A stretch of DNA of 64,000 nucleotides from Alloalcanivorax xiamenensis. Lineage in GTDB: Bacteria; Pseudomonadota; Gammaproteobacteria; Pseudomonadales; Alcanivoracaceae. The first letter of the stretch is position 1, and every line of letters starts with the position of its first letter. Shown one piece after another: positions 18,695 through 27,910 of this stretch. The stretch covers positions 248,001-312,000 of the forward strand of contig NZ_AQPF01000001.1 in the NCBI RefSeq assembly GCF_009846745.1. The letters run 5' to 3'. Position numbers and translations under genes: made by a program. The notes below the pieces were generated by a model. That model was given only the letters and a program-made list of their open reading frames with translations, had not been told where the DNA came from and searched no databases.

Positions 18695-19189
18695 ATGGCC
18701 ATCCCTCTGAAGTTGCTGTTCCTGTGTACTGGCAATTCCTGCCGCTCGATCATCGCCGAAGCCCTGGCGAACCAGCTGGGCGAGGGGCGGATTCGTGCCG
18801 CCAGCGCTGGCAGCCGGCCCAGCGGCCAGGTGCATCCCCGTGCCCTGGCGGTGCTGGAACGTCATGGCATCCCGGTGGGCGAGCCCTCCTCCAAATCCAT
18901 GGACGACTTGGAAGGCGAGCATTTCGACGCCATCGTGACGGTCTGCGACGCCGCCGCTGGCGAGTCGTGCCCGGTCTGGCTGGCGGATACCGCCAAATCC
19001 CACTGGGGGATTCCCGATCCGGCCACGGCGCAGGGCGATGACGCTGCCATCGACGCCGTATTCGAGGCCACCTACGAGCGGCTGCGGGGCCGCATCGAGG
19101 ACCTGGTGGCGCTGGATCTCGAGAATCTGAACGCCCTGGGATTGACCGCGTCCTTGCAGAAAATTCATCGCTCCCACGGTGAACACTGA
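18695..19189 (+). CDS. arsC: Arsenate reductase ArsC (low-molecular-weight phosphatase type)
   Basis: A 164-residue protein with the PTP-loop CTGNSCRS near the N-terminus (Cys 11-12 to Arg), as in thioredoxin-coupled ArsC. It reduces arsenate to arsenite for export. Additional Cys residues in VTVCDAAAGESCP fit the Cys relay of this family. The C-terminal half has the DPATAQG loop holding the general acid Asp. Confidence 0.9.
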   Translation: MAIPLKLLFLCTGNSCRSIIAEALANQLGEGRIRAASAGSRPSGQVHPRALAVLERHGIPVGEPSSKSMDDLEGEHFDAIVTVCDAAAGESCPVWLADTAKSHWGIPDPATAQGDDAAIDAVFEATYERLRGRIEDLVALDLENLNALGLTASLQKIHRSHGEH

Positions 19190-19191
19190 TC

Positions 19192-20481
<1,290 letters not shown>

Positions 20482-20495
20482 GCGAGAAATGAAAC

Positions 20496-21200
20496 ATGAA
20501 TGATTTGCCCAATGTGAAAGCGGACCTGTTCCGCATGCCGGACCGGCGGCAACTGGGCGCGGCCAGCACCCATCCGCCGCGCGTGTTGCTGCTGTACGGC
20601 TCCCTGCGGGAGCGTTCCTTCAGTCGTCTGGCGGTGGAAGAAGCCGCGCGTCTGCTTGAAGCCATGGGCGCGCAAACCCGCATCTTCGACCCCCGTGGCT
20701 TGCCGCTGCCCGATGCGGAACCGGCGGATCACCCCAAGGTGGCGGAGTTGCGCGATCTGGCCCAGTGGTCGGAAGGTATGGTGTGGTGCTCGCCGGAGCG
20801 CCACGGCGCCATGACCGGTATCATGAAGGCGCAGATCGACTGGATTCCGCTGGCCCTCGGCGGTGTACGTCCGACCCAGGGCAAGACCCTGGCGGTGATG
20901 CAGGTCTGCGGCGGTTCTCAGTCTTTCAATGCGGTGAACCAGTTGCGGGTGCTGGGGCGTTGGATGCGCATGGTGACGATCCCGAATCAGTCCTCGGTGC
21001 CGAAGGCCTTTCTCGAGTTCGACGATAATGATCGCATGAAACCGTCATCGTTCTATGACCGCATCGTCGACGTGATGGAAGAGCTGATGAAATTCACCCT
21101 GCTGGTGCGTGATCGCGGCGACTACCTCACCGACCGCTATTCCGAGCGCAAGGAAAGTGCCACCGAGGTGTCGGCGCGGGTGAATCAGAGAGCCATGTAG
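20496..21200 (+). CDS. arsH: NADPH-dependent FMN reductase ArsH
   Basis: A 234-residue flavodoxin-like protein with the FMN phosphate loop YGSLRERSFS and SPERHGAMTGIMKAQIDWIP, characteristic of ArsH. In other bacteria ArsH oxidises trivalent organoarsenicals and reduces quinones. It is the last gene of the ars operon and is followed by a REP pair. Confidence 0.93.
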   Translation: MNDLPNVKADLFRMPDRRQLGAASTHPPRVLLLYGSLRERSFSRLAVEEAARLLEAMGAQTRIFDPRGLPLPDAEPADHPKVAELRDLAQWSEGMVWCSPERHGAMTGIMKAQIDWIPLALGGVRPTQGKTLAVMQVCGGSQSFNAVNQLRVLGRWMRMVTIPNQSSVPKAFLEFDDNDRMKPSSFYDRIVDVMEELMKFTLLVRDRGDYLTDRYSERKESATEVSARVNQRAM

Positions 21201-21222
21201 CGTCGACACAGCAATTCAGAGT

Positions 21223-21312
21223 TGGCTACAAGGCCACTGTGGGAAGCTTGCTTGCAAGCGAATGGCCAACGGCCCGGGGGCATTCGCGGCCAAGGCCGCT
21301 TCCCACAGGGGG
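21223..21312. repeat. REP/BIME-like inverted pair
   Basis: CACTGTGGGAAGCTTGC with a GCAAGCGAATGG end faces GGCATTCGCGGCC...GGCCGCTTCCCACAG. The inner linker GGCCAACGGCCC is shared with the copy at 9.9 kb. It lies between convergent arsH and hdeD. Confidence 0.8.
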
Positions 21313-21320
21313 CGAAAGGA

Positions 21321-21881
21321 TCAGAACTCGGCGCGGCGTCGAACCGTCAGCGCCACCATGATCAGCATCCAACCGTTCAACAGCAATTCGATGGCGATGA
21401 ACAGACCGATCACCCAAGCGCTGGATTCCGGCCATTCGGAGAAAATCATCCCGGCCAGCACCAGGCCCAGAACACCGGTCAGTGCCGGCAGCCAGGGCGA
21501 GATCGCAGCGCTCATCTGCCAGGCCAGCAGCAGACGCAGAATGCCGGTCAGAGCCAGGGCGATGGCGATCAGCAGCGTCAGGGCGCCGGCGGCGGCTTGC
21601 GGCTGCGACACCACGTACAGGCCCAGTAGGGTATAGAGCAGGCCGATGGCGAGAAACAACAGACTGCGCGGCAGGCCTGATGCGCGGAACGCCTGAACGA
21701 TCTGCAGCACGCCGCCGAAGATCAGGATCGCCCCGAACCACAACACGCCAACCAAAGTGAACAACCCGACGGCGCCCAGGCCGAGAGTGCCCAGAATCAC
21801 GAAAGCAATACCGAGGATCAGCAGCTCTTTCCAATGACGGGCCAGTTGCGCGAGCAGCGCGGAGGCGGGATCGGATGTCAT
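21321..21881 (-). CDS. hdeD: HdeD family membrane protein
   Basis: A 186-residue protein with six predicted helices in three DUF308-like pairs (WKELLILGIAFVILGTLGLG at the start). The family includes E. coli HdeD, tied to acid resistance at high cell density; its molecular role is unknown. AGGAG lies about 12 nt before the ATG. No acid-stress partner genes are visible nearby. Confidence 0.85.
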   Translation of the reverse strand: MTSDPASALLAQLARHWKELLILGIAFVILGTLGLGAVGLFTLVGVLWFGAILIFGGVLQIVQAFRASGLPRSLLFLAIGLLYTLLGLYVVSQPQAAAGALTLLIAIALALTGILRLLLAWQMSAAISPWLPALTGVLGLVLAGMIFSEWPESSAWVIGLFIAIELLLNGWMLIMVALTVRRRAEF

Positions 21882-21980
21882 GAGGCAGGTCTCCTAGCCA
21901 GGCCAGCGTTGGATGGCAAATCCGCAAGGCCCGCTCCGCGCGGGCCTGTTATCGATGGTAGCCGCTCTTCGGCATGACGC

Positions 21981-22520
21981 CTAGGGATACCATTGCGGCC
22001 GCTGGATCTCCACGTTGCGGCTGTCATCGCCGATCCACAGCTGCCCGTCCTGGATCATGGCCTGCAGGCGCATGCTTCGTTGCGCCAGTCCGGCCAGGGT
22101 GGTTTCGCTGTCAGTGGCGACATGACGAACGATGAGGTTATCGAAGCGGCGTACCTTGTTGGCCATGCTTTCCCACCACACTTGCGGCGCGCGCGGACCA
22201 TAGCAATAGACCAGCACTTGCTCAGCCAGGCCGCAGGCCTTGCGCAGCCGTTTTTCGTCCGGCATGCCCAGCTCGATCCACAGCGCCAGGGTGCCGTCCG
22301 GGCTGCGCTGCCAAAGATCCGGCTCTTCGGTACTGGAGATGCCGCGGGTGAAAGCCAGATCCTCGTCGGCGTGCAGGGCGAACGCCATCAGCCTCAGCAT
22401 CATGCGCGACTCGGTTTCCGAAGGGTGCAGCGCCAGCGTCAGGTCATGGGTGGCGTAATAGTCGCGATCCATATCGGAGACGGTGAGTTCGACTTTGTAG
22501 ATGGTGGCTTTCAGTGCCAT
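21981..22520 (-). CDS. yaeQ: YaeQ family protein
   Basis: A 179-residue cytoplasmic protein matching YaeQ along its length (MALKATIYKVELTVSDMDRDYY; FTRGISSTEEPDLW; WIELGMPDEKRLRKA; VYCYG). The fold is related to PD-(D/E)xK nucleases, but the biological role is unsettled. It follows the GDT1-family gene with an 18-bp gap and may share its transcript. Confidence 0.92.
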   Translation of the reverse strand: MALKATIYKVELTVSDMDRDYYATHDLTLALHPSETESRMMLRLMAFALHADEDLAFTRGISSTEEPDLWQRSPDGTLALWIELGMPDEKRLRKACGLAEQVLVYCYGPRAPQVWWESMANKVRRFDNLIVRHVATDSETTLAGLAQRSMRLQAMIQDGQLWIGDDSRNVEIQRPQWYP

Positions 22521-22538
22521 GACGACTCCAGCAAGGGG

Positions 22539-23087
22539 TTACACCAGTGCCCAGATTCCGAAAACGATGAACAGCGCCGCACTGATGCGGTGGGCCCAGC
22601 GTTCCAGGCGTTCGCCGGCCAGGCGGTGGGCGACCCAGATCACCGGCAGGTTGGCGGCGATCATACCGGCAGTGCTGCCCAACAGCACGGGCCAGAATTC
22701 CTGAAAGCGCACCGCCAGGGCCACCGTGGCCAGCTGCGTCTTGTCGCCGATCTCGGCGATGAAGAACAACACCAGAGCGGTGAGGAAGGGGCCGAATCGG
22801 GGATCCGCTTTGACCTCCTCGTCTTTGTCCGGGATCAGCATCCACAGACCAAGGCCAATAAAACCAGCGCCGAGAATCCAGCGCAGCCATTGTTCCGGAA
22901 TGTGCGTGCTGAGCCAGTCACCGAACCACACCGACAGTCCGTGATTGATCAGCGTGGCGATGACGACGCCGGCGAGGATCGGCCAGGGTTTGCGAAAGCG
23001 GCAAACCAGCGCCAGGGACAACAGCTGCGTCTTGTCGCCGATTTCTCCCAGGGTAACCAGCACAGCGGAGGACAGAAAGGCTTCCAT
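22539..23087 (-). CDS. GDT1/TMEM165 family manganese exporter
   Basis: A 182-residue, six-helix protein with the two family motifs E-x-G-D-K-T (LGEIGDKTQLLSLAL near residue 14 and IAEIGDKTQLATVAL near 110) that bind the transported cation. Bacterial members export Mn2+. The leader carries a yybP-ykoY manganese riboswitch, which supports that substrate. GGGGAG sits 8 nt before the ATG, and the stop codon of a 30-codon leader ORF overlaps the ATG (TGATG). Confidence 0.93.
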   Translation of the reverse strand: MEAFLSSAVLVTLGEIGDKTQLLSLALVCRFRKPWPILAGVVIATLINHGLSVWFGDWLSTHIPEQWLRWILGAGFIGLGLWMLIPDKDEEVKADPRFGPFLTALVLFFIAEIGDKTQLATVALAVRFQEFWPVLLGSTAGMIAANLPVIWVAHRLAGERLERWAHRISAALFIVFGIWALV

Positions 23088-23179
23088 CAGCGCGTCTCCC
23101 CGGTGGACAAGGCAAGGCGGATGGCGTGGACCTGCCTGTTCTCAAGGCGCGCACGGCCTCGGGAAACTGGGTGGGTCAT
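23087..23179 (-). CDS. Leader peptide ORF (30 aa) coupled to the GDT1 exporter gene
   Basis: The ORF reads MTHPVSRGRARLENRQVHAI then RLALSTGETR. It is basic and has no membrane segment. Its ATG has CGGAG 8 nt upstream, and its TGA overlaps the exporter ATG. It lies downstream of the riboswitch aptamer, just past a 12-bp hairpin. Translation of the leader could open the exporter start. Alternatively it may be chance; conservation in relatives would tell. I do not know a named homologue. Confidence 0.5.
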   Translation of the reverse strand: MTHPVSRGRARLENRQVHAIRLALSTGETR

Positions 23180-23192
23180 GGGTAGGACTCCG

Positions 23193-23239
23193 GGGGCGGG
23201 ATGACAAACACGAGAGACACTGTCCACTCATCCCGCCCC
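23193..23239 (-). promoter_or_regulatory. 12-bp stem-loop, likely riboswitch expression platform
   Basis: GGGGCGGGATGA (23193-23204) and its exact complement (23228-23239) enclose a 23-nt loop. In transcript order it comes after the aptamer and ends 13 nt before the leader-peptide ATG at 23179, directly abutting its ribosome site. There is no T-run, so control of translation or of Rho is more likely than intrinsic termination. Confidence 0.65.
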
Positions 23240-23391
23240 GCGGTCTGTCAGCAGACAATGTCTCAGGTCTCGTCAATCCGAGGACACGGCCACCATGCGC
23301 ATTGAGGCGCAACTGTGTTGATGACCGTCAAGGGCGGGGGGCCCAAGCGACTACTCCCCCAAGACGGCGCTAACCATAGCCGTCTTGGGGG
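23225..23391 (-). ncRNA. yybP-ykoY manganese riboswitch
   Basis: On the minus strand the hallmark L1 sequence GGGGAGTAG (within 23351-23360), an internal GTCATCA, and the L3 sequence GACGAGACC (about 23266-23274) appear in order and spacing typical of this Mn2+ riboswitch. GTCTTG before L1 can pair with TGAGAC after L3 to form P1. A 13-bp hairpin (CCCCCAAGACGGC with its complement, 23356-23391) competes with P1/L1. The regulated gene is a GDT1-type exporter, a usual target. The 5' limit is approximate. Confidence 0.88.
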
Positions 23392-23413
23392 AAGCTGGCA
23401 ACACTATGACGGG

Positions 23414-23773
23414 TCAGAACAGCCAGCCGCCGATCAGCCGGTCCGGTGCCAGGGCGCCCAGGCCCGCTCCGACCAGACCCAGGTAAGCGCCCACGGTGAA
23501 GCGTTTGTGCCGCTCAATCCGTCGTTGGCGGGCGGCGATCAGTGATAACGCCAGACAGATCAGAATCCAGACCGACAACAAGTGGACCGGACCGAAGGTC
23601 CCCAGTATGGGCAGAAAGCTGTGGATGCCGAAGGACGACAAGGCCGTGACCGCCATGGCCAGTATCCAGATCCGGCCAAGCAGCCGGTGTTGGCCGCCTC
23701 CCTTTTGTGCCGCCAACTGTACCGCGCCAAAAAGCAGGGCGATTAACGCCGCGACCCAATGGACAGTGATCAT
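23414..23773 (-). CDS. DUF2306-like four-helix membrane protein
   Basis: A 119-residue membrane protein with four predicted helices (VHWVAALIALLFGAVQLAAQ; LLGRIWILAMAVTALSSF; FGPVHLLSVWILICLALSLI; a C-terminal Gly/Ala helix). HxxxG...HRxLGR resembles the DUF2306 family, whose role is unknown. The ATG at 23773 is preferred over in-frame upstream codons because GGAGGGG lies just before it. It is divergent from a TetR regulator and probably controlled by it. Its 3' end is only 23 bp from the riboswitch hairpin. Confidence 0.72.
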   Translation of the reverse strand: MITVHWVAALIALLFGAVQLAAQKGGGQHRLLGRIWILAMAVTALSSFGIHSFLPILGTFGPVHLLSVWILICLALSLIAARQRRIERHKRFTVGAYLGLVGAGLGALAPDRLIGGWLF

Positions 23774-23801
23774 GGTGCCCCTCCGGGCAAAAGTATATGC
23801 T

Positions 23802-23831
23802 GTGAACATTAGTTTGAAAGGCAAAGTTCAC
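23802..23831. promoter_or_regulatory. Operator-like dyad between DUF2306 and TetR genes
   Basis: GTGAAC (23802-23807) and GTTCAC (23826-23831) are inverted and 18 bp apart; a second near-copy GTGTCAACATT follows the first GTGAACATT as a direct repeat. It is centred in the 82-bp divergent intergenic space and is a candidate site for the adjacent TetR protein. Confidence 0.5.
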
Positions 23832-23855
23832 AGTGTCAACATTGGGTGTGAAAAA

Positions 23856-24443
23856 ATGGAGAGAGGGAGTGCTTACCACCACGGAAACCTGCGTGAAACG
23901 TTAATTGAGGAAGGGATCGCGTTGCTGGCGGAGAGTGCTGGCGGTGATATCAGTCTGCGCCAGTTGGCGCGCCGGGTCGGCGTTACCGCCAATGCCACCT
24001 ACCGTCATTTCGCCAATAAGAACGCGCTGCTGGCGGCGTTGGCGGCGGAGGGGTTCCGGCGTTTGCAGGAGGGGCAGGGGGAGGCCGTGCGCCTTGCCGA
24101 TCCAGGGCAGGGACTGCGGGAAGCGGGACTGGCCTATCTCCGTTTCGCCTGGCGGCACCCGGCGCTGTTCCGCCTGATGTTCGGCCCCACGCTCAGCCAT
24201 CAGGGGGATGAAGAGCTGACACGGGTGGCCGCGGCTTCCTTCCGGGCGCTGCGTTCCGCCGTGGCGGTGGCGCGGGGCGTGGACGAGGAGGCCGCTGGCG
24301 TGGAAGGCGCCACACTGAGAACCTGGGGCCTGGTACATGGACTGAGCCATCTGATGCTGGACGGCCAGTTCGGGTGGCGGGCCGAGTCGCCGCTGGCGGT
24401 GGCGGAACAGGCACTGACGGATGCGGTGGATGGACCACTATAA
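23856..24443 (+). CDS. TetR family regulator with WHG-type C-terminal domain
   Basis: A 195-residue protein. Residues 1-55 form a TetR HTH (GDISLRQLARRVGVTANATYRHFANKNALLAALA). The C-terminal part (LAYLRFAWRHPALFRLMFGP; TWGLVHGLSHLMLDGQ) matches the TetR_C_33/WHG ligand domain. Upstream in-frame codons are present but this ATG gives the usual TetR N-terminus with a short YHHGNLRE lead. The likely target is the divergent DUF2306 gene. Confidence 0.85.
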   Translation: MERGSAYHHGNLRETLIEEGIALLAESAGGDISLRQLARRVGVTANATYRHFANKNALLAALAAEGFRRLQEGQGEAVRLADPGQGLREAGLAYLRFAWRHPALFRLMFGPTLSHQGDEELTRVAAASFRALRSAVAVARGVDEEAAGVEGATLRTWGLVHGLSHLMLDGQFGWRAESPLAVAEQALTDAVDGPL

Positions 24444-24476
24444 TGGCGGCCCGCCAGGCCCTAACCGGAGACCCCG

Positions 24477-24683
24477 ATGAGCGACGATCGTTTTCTTGAT
24501 ATCGAAACCAAACTGGCCTACCAGGAGGATCTGGTGAATGAGTTGAACCGCATTGTCAGCGGTCAGCAGCGTTCCCTGGATGAGCTGGAAAAGGTGTGCC
24601 AGCGTCTGGTGGAGCGGGTGGTGGAACTGAACGAGGAGCTCACCGCCCTGCGCATCCAGGACGCGCCGCCGCCGCATTATTGA
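24477..24683 (+). CDS. slyX: SlyX protein
   Basis: A 68-residue coiled-coil protein (IETKLAYQEDLVNELNRIVSGQQ..) ending in PPPHY, as in SlyX of other gammaproteobacteria. Function is unknown. CGGAG precedes the ATG, 33 bp after the TetR stop codon. Confidence 0.9.
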   Translation: MSDDRFLDIETKLAYQEDLVNELNRIVSGQQRSLDELEKVCQRLVERVVELNEELTALRIQDAPPPHY

Positions 24684-24689
24684 GGTGAT

Positions 24690-24772
24690 AAGGCATTCGC
24701 TGCCAAGGCAGCTTCCCACAGCGGCTTCGTAGCTCCCGTTGTGGGAAGCTGCCTTGGCAGCGAACGGTTTCA
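24690..24772. repeat. REP/BIME-like inverted pair
   Basis: GGCATTCGCTGCCAAGGCAGC-TTCCCACA and its inverted copy TGTGGGAAGCTGCC-TTGGCAGCGAACGG flank the linker GCGGCTTCGTAGCTCCCG. It sits between slyX and the 3' end of phoR. Confidence 0.8.
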
Positions 24773-24781
24773 ACTTGGGCG

Positions 24782-26092
24782 CTATTGCGCCAACGCGGTG
24801 GGTTTGCTCACCAGCCGCTCCTGCGGGAAATGGCAGGTAAAGACGCTGCCCTTGCCCAGTTCGCTGCGAATCTCCAGCCTTGCCCCATGACGGATTAGCA
24901 CATGCTTGACGATGGCCAGCCCCAGGCCGGTACCGCCGGTCTGTGTCACCCGGCTGTTGTCGGGCCGGTAGAAGCGCTCGGTCAGGCGCGGAATGTGTTT
25001 CGGGTCGATACCGATGCCGTCGTCGGAGACGGAAAAATGGGCGCCTTTGTCGTCCTGCCACCAGCGGATCAGGATATGGCCGCCTTCCGGCGTGTACTTC
25101 ACCGCGTTGGTGATCAGATTGCCGAAGGCGCTTTCCAGTTCCGCCGGGTTGGCCACCAGCCGGGCGGTCTCCGGTACTTCCAGAACAATCTCATGATGCT
25201 TGTCCGGCGCCAGTGCCAGGGCGCTCTCGCGCATGCGCTTGAGCATGCCATGCACGGTTACCGCCTGGTGAGTATTGTCGGTATTGGTGCTTTCCAGCCG
25301 CGACAGCAGCAGCAAGTCATGCACCAGGGCTTCCATGCGTTGGGACTGGTTGGCCATTTGTGACAGCGCCCGGCGTAACCGGGTTTGTTCTTCCGGCACG
25401 GTGTCCTGCAGTGTTTCCAGATAGCCCTTGAGTACGGTCAGCGGCGTTTTCAGCTCATGGCTGACGTTGGCGACGAAATCCTTTCGCATCTCTTCCAGGT
25501 GATGCAACCGGGTGACATCGCGGGCCAGGATCAACTGATCACCGACGCCGAACTCGGTGATACGGAATTGCAGGATACGGTTGTCGTCCACCGGCCCGGG
25601 GATTTCCAGCGGTTCACGAAAATCGCCCCGGGACAGGTATTCGGTGAAGCGGGGGTGGCGGATCAGGTTGGTGAGCGGCTGGCCGAGATCCTTTTCCTCG
25701 TTCAGGCCCATCAGCCGGTGCGCGGCGTGATTCCAGTATTCCAGGTAACCATGGCTGTCGATCAGCACCACCGCGTCTTCCAGCGCATTCACCGATTGCT
25801 GGGCGCGAAGAATGATGCCCTGCAGGTTCTCCTGCGCGCGCCTCTCCTGCTGAAACAGGTGTTCCAGCCGGGTATAGAACTCGCCCCACAGCCCGACGCT
25901 GTCCGGCGGTTCGGTATGCTCTTCGCGGATCAGCCAGGTGTAGAGGGCAAACAGCTGGCGGGTGCTCCAGATGATGTAGCCGAGCAGGCCCACCACCAGG
26001 GGCCAGACGTTCTGTACCGCCAAGGCCGCCACCAGCGACAGCGCGATCAGAACAATGATGCGGTTTACTTCCTTGGCCAGACTGCTTTTCAT
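24782..26092 (-). CDS. phoR: Phosphate-regulon sensor histidine kinase PhoR
   Basis: A 436-residue kinase with two N-terminal helices (residues 10-45), a PhoR linker, a PAS domain (about 97-190), the phospho-acceptor His in NVSHELKTPL (H212), and an ATPase domain (N box FGNLITNAVKYTPEGG, G1 DDGIGID, G2 TGGTGLGLAIVKH). It phosphorylates PhoB under phosphate limitation. It follows phoB with a 76-bp gap and is expected to share the phoB Pho box. Confidence 0.95.
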   Translation of the reverse strand: MKSSLAKEVNRIIVLIALSLVAALAVQNVWPLVVGLLGYIIWSTRQLFALYTWLIREEHTEPPDSVGLWGEFYTRLEHLFQQERRAQENLQGIILRAQQSVNALEDAVVLIDSHGYLEYWNHAAHRLMGLNEEKDLGQPLTNLIRHPRFTEYLSRGDFREPLEIPGPVDDNRILQFRITEFGVGDQLILARDVTRLHHLEEMRKDFVANVSHELKTPLTVLKGYLETLQDTVPEEQTRLRRALSQMANQSQRMEALVHDLLLLSRLESTNTDNTHQAVTVHGMLKRMRESALALAPDKHHEIVLEVPETARLVANPAELESAFGNLITNAVKYTPEGGHILIRWWQDDKGAHFSVSDDGIGIDPKHIPRLTERFYRPDNSRVTQTGGTGLGLAIVKHVLIRHGARLEIRSELGKGSVFTCHFPQERLVSKPTALAQ

Positions 26093-26168
26093 TGGCCGTT
26101 GCTTCCTCTCTGGGCCGTGGCGGAGGGAGAGGCCCGTTCCAGCCGGCGCGATCCGTGCCAGGGCCGTA

Positions 26169-26873
26169 TCAGGACACCTGGGCGGATTTTACCGAAAAGC
26201 GATAACCAGTGCCCCGCACGGTCTGAATGAAACCATCAAAGCCATGGGGTGCCAAGGCTTTGCGCAGCCGGCGAATGTGCACATCAATGGTACGGTCCTC
26301 CACGTACACATTGGCGCCCCAGACCTGATCCAGCAACTGGGTTCGGGAATAGGCCCGTTCCTGATGGCTCATGAAGAACTCAAGCAGGCGGTATTCGGTG
26401 GGGCCCATGTCCACGGGGGTGCCGTGGGCGCTGATGCGATGGCTGACCGGATCCAGACACAGGCCCTGGACGTCGATTTCCTTCTCACCGGCGGCGGCGG
26501 AGGAGCGGCGCAGTACCGCCCGGATACGCGCGATCAGTTCGCGGGTGGAGAAGGGCTTGGTGACGTAATCGTCGGCGCCCACGTCCAGTCCCTGGATCTT
26601 GTTATCTTCCTCACTTTTGGCGGTGAGCATGATGATTGGCACTTCGCTGGTGTTGTCGTCCCGTTTCAGGCGACGAGCCAGTTCGATACCGCTTATCGAG
26701 GGCAGCATCCAGTCCAGCAAGACCAGGTCCGGCCGTTCGTCAACGATGCGTTCGTGGGCCTGCTGGGCGCTTTCGGCTTCGAGCACGTCGAAATCGGCCA
26801 GTTCGAGAGCCACGGACACCATCTCCCGGATGGCCGGCTCGTCATCGACAATGAGGATGCGATTTTTTGACAT
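26169..26873 (-). CDS. phoB: Phosphate-regulon response regulator PhoB
   Basis: A 234-residue OmpR-family regulator. The receiver domain has the acidic pair DDE at 10-12, phospho-acceptor D54 (LLDWMLP), T (MLTAKSEE) and K (VTKPFS). The C-terminal winged helix carries RTIDVHIRRLRKAL and GYRF. It binds Pho boxes such as those before pstS and before this gene. Confidence 0.97.
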   Translation of the reverse strand: MSKNRILIVDDEPAIREMVSVALELADFDVLEAESAQQAHERIVDERPDLVLLDWMLPSISGIELARRLKRDDNTSEVPIIMLTAKSEEDNKIQGLDVGADDYVTKPFSTRELIARIRAVLRRSSAAAGEKEIDVQGLCLDPVSHRISAHGTPVDMGPTEYRLLEFFMSHQERAYSRTQLLDQVWGANVYVEDRTIDVHIRRLRKALAPHGFDGFIQTVRGTGYRFSVKSAQVS

Positions 26874-26926
26874 AGTTCGGTCTTCCGCTTTCCCGCCCGG
26901 ATGTGGGGAGCCTCATTAGATGGCTT

Positions 26927-26948
26927 TTTTATGACATCTTGATGACAG
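26927..26948 (-). promoter_or_regulatory. Pho box upstream of phoB
   Basis: On the minus strand, CTGTCAT-CAAG-ATGTCAT-AAAA is a near-ideal pair of 11-bp PhoB repeats, 54-75 bp before the phoB start codon. TCTAAT about 10-16 bp downstream could serve as -10, with the Pho box in place of a -35, so phoBR is autoregulated. Confidence 0.88.
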
Positions 26949-27010
26949 ATTTGCCAACCTTTTCGCCGCCGCTTACGGCATTGCGCCATGCGGCGGCGTT
27001 CTCGCGGGGG

Positions 27011-27883
27011 TCACAAATATTGCAGAAACAGGCCGACGAACACGCAGGCACCCACCCAATGGTTGTTGAGAAAGGCGTGAAAACAGGGCCAGCGCTCCCG
27101 ATAGCGGATACGCCATTGCTGATGAACGAACAGGGCAAGGGCGCCCAGCAGGCCCAGATACCAGGGCAGGCCGAAGCCCAGGCGCAGCCCCACCAGCACC
27201 AGTCCGGCCAGAACCAGGCCCTGGAGAATGCCGATGATCACCTTGTCCAGATCCCCGAACAGAATGGCGGTGCTTTTGATTCCGATCTTGAGGTCGTCCT
27301 CGCGGTCGCACATGGCGTATTCCGTATCGTAGGCCACTGTCCACAGCAGATTGATGATGAACAGCAGCCAGGCGATCGGCGGCACGCTGGCGGTTTCGGC
27401 ACCGAACGCCATGGGAATGGCCCAACTGAAGGCAGCGCCCAGCACCACCTGGGGCAGATTGGTGAAGCGCTTGGTGAATGGATAAAGAATGGCCAGTCCG
27501 AGCCCGCCGAACGCCAGCCAGAAGGTGAAGCGGTTGAGGAATAACACCAGGATCAGGGCGATGAACAGCAAGCCCACGAACAATCCCAGGGCCTGTTTGG
27601 CGCTCAGGGCGCCGGTGGCCAGCGGACGACCCCGGGTGCGCTCCACCGAACCATCGAAATCACGGTCGGCGAAGTCATTGATCACGCAGCCGGCCGCTCG
27701 CATCACGAACACCCCGAGCACGAAGATGGCGATGTTCTTCAGACTCGGCGTGCCGTCAGCAGCGATCCACAGTGCCCACAGCGTGGGCCACATCAGCAGC
27801 ATGCTGCCGATCGGTCGATCCAGACGCATGAGCTGAATCCAGGGCCACAGCGACGGATAACGGTGTTCCACGAAAGCCAGCAT
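27011..27883 (-). CDS. ubiA: 4-hydroxybenzoate polyprenyltransferase UbiA
   Basis: A 290-residue membrane prenyltransferase with both Asp-rich motifs (NDFADRDFD and YDTEYAMCDREDD) and about eight helices. It joins the polyprenyl chain to 4-hydroxybenzoate in ubiquinone synthesis. It follows ubiC by 27 bp, so product flows from UbiC to UbiA. Confidence 0.97.
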   Translation of the reverse strand: MLAFVEHRYPSLWPWIQLMRLDRPIGSMLLMWPTLWALWIAADGTPSLKNIAIFVLGVFVMRAAGCVINDFADRDFDGSVERTRGRPLATGALSAKQALGLFVGLLFIALILVLFLNRFTFWLAFGGLGLAILYPFTKRFTNLPQVVLGAAFSWAIPMAFGAETASVPPIAWLLFIINLLWTVAYDTEYAMCDREDDLKIGIKSTAILFGDLDKVIIGILQGLVLAGLVLVGLRLGFGLPWYLGLLGALALFVHQQWRIRYRERWPCFHAFLNNHWVGACVFVGLFLQYL

Positions 27884-27910
27884 GATTGTTCCTTCTATCT
27901 GTTCCCCGAC

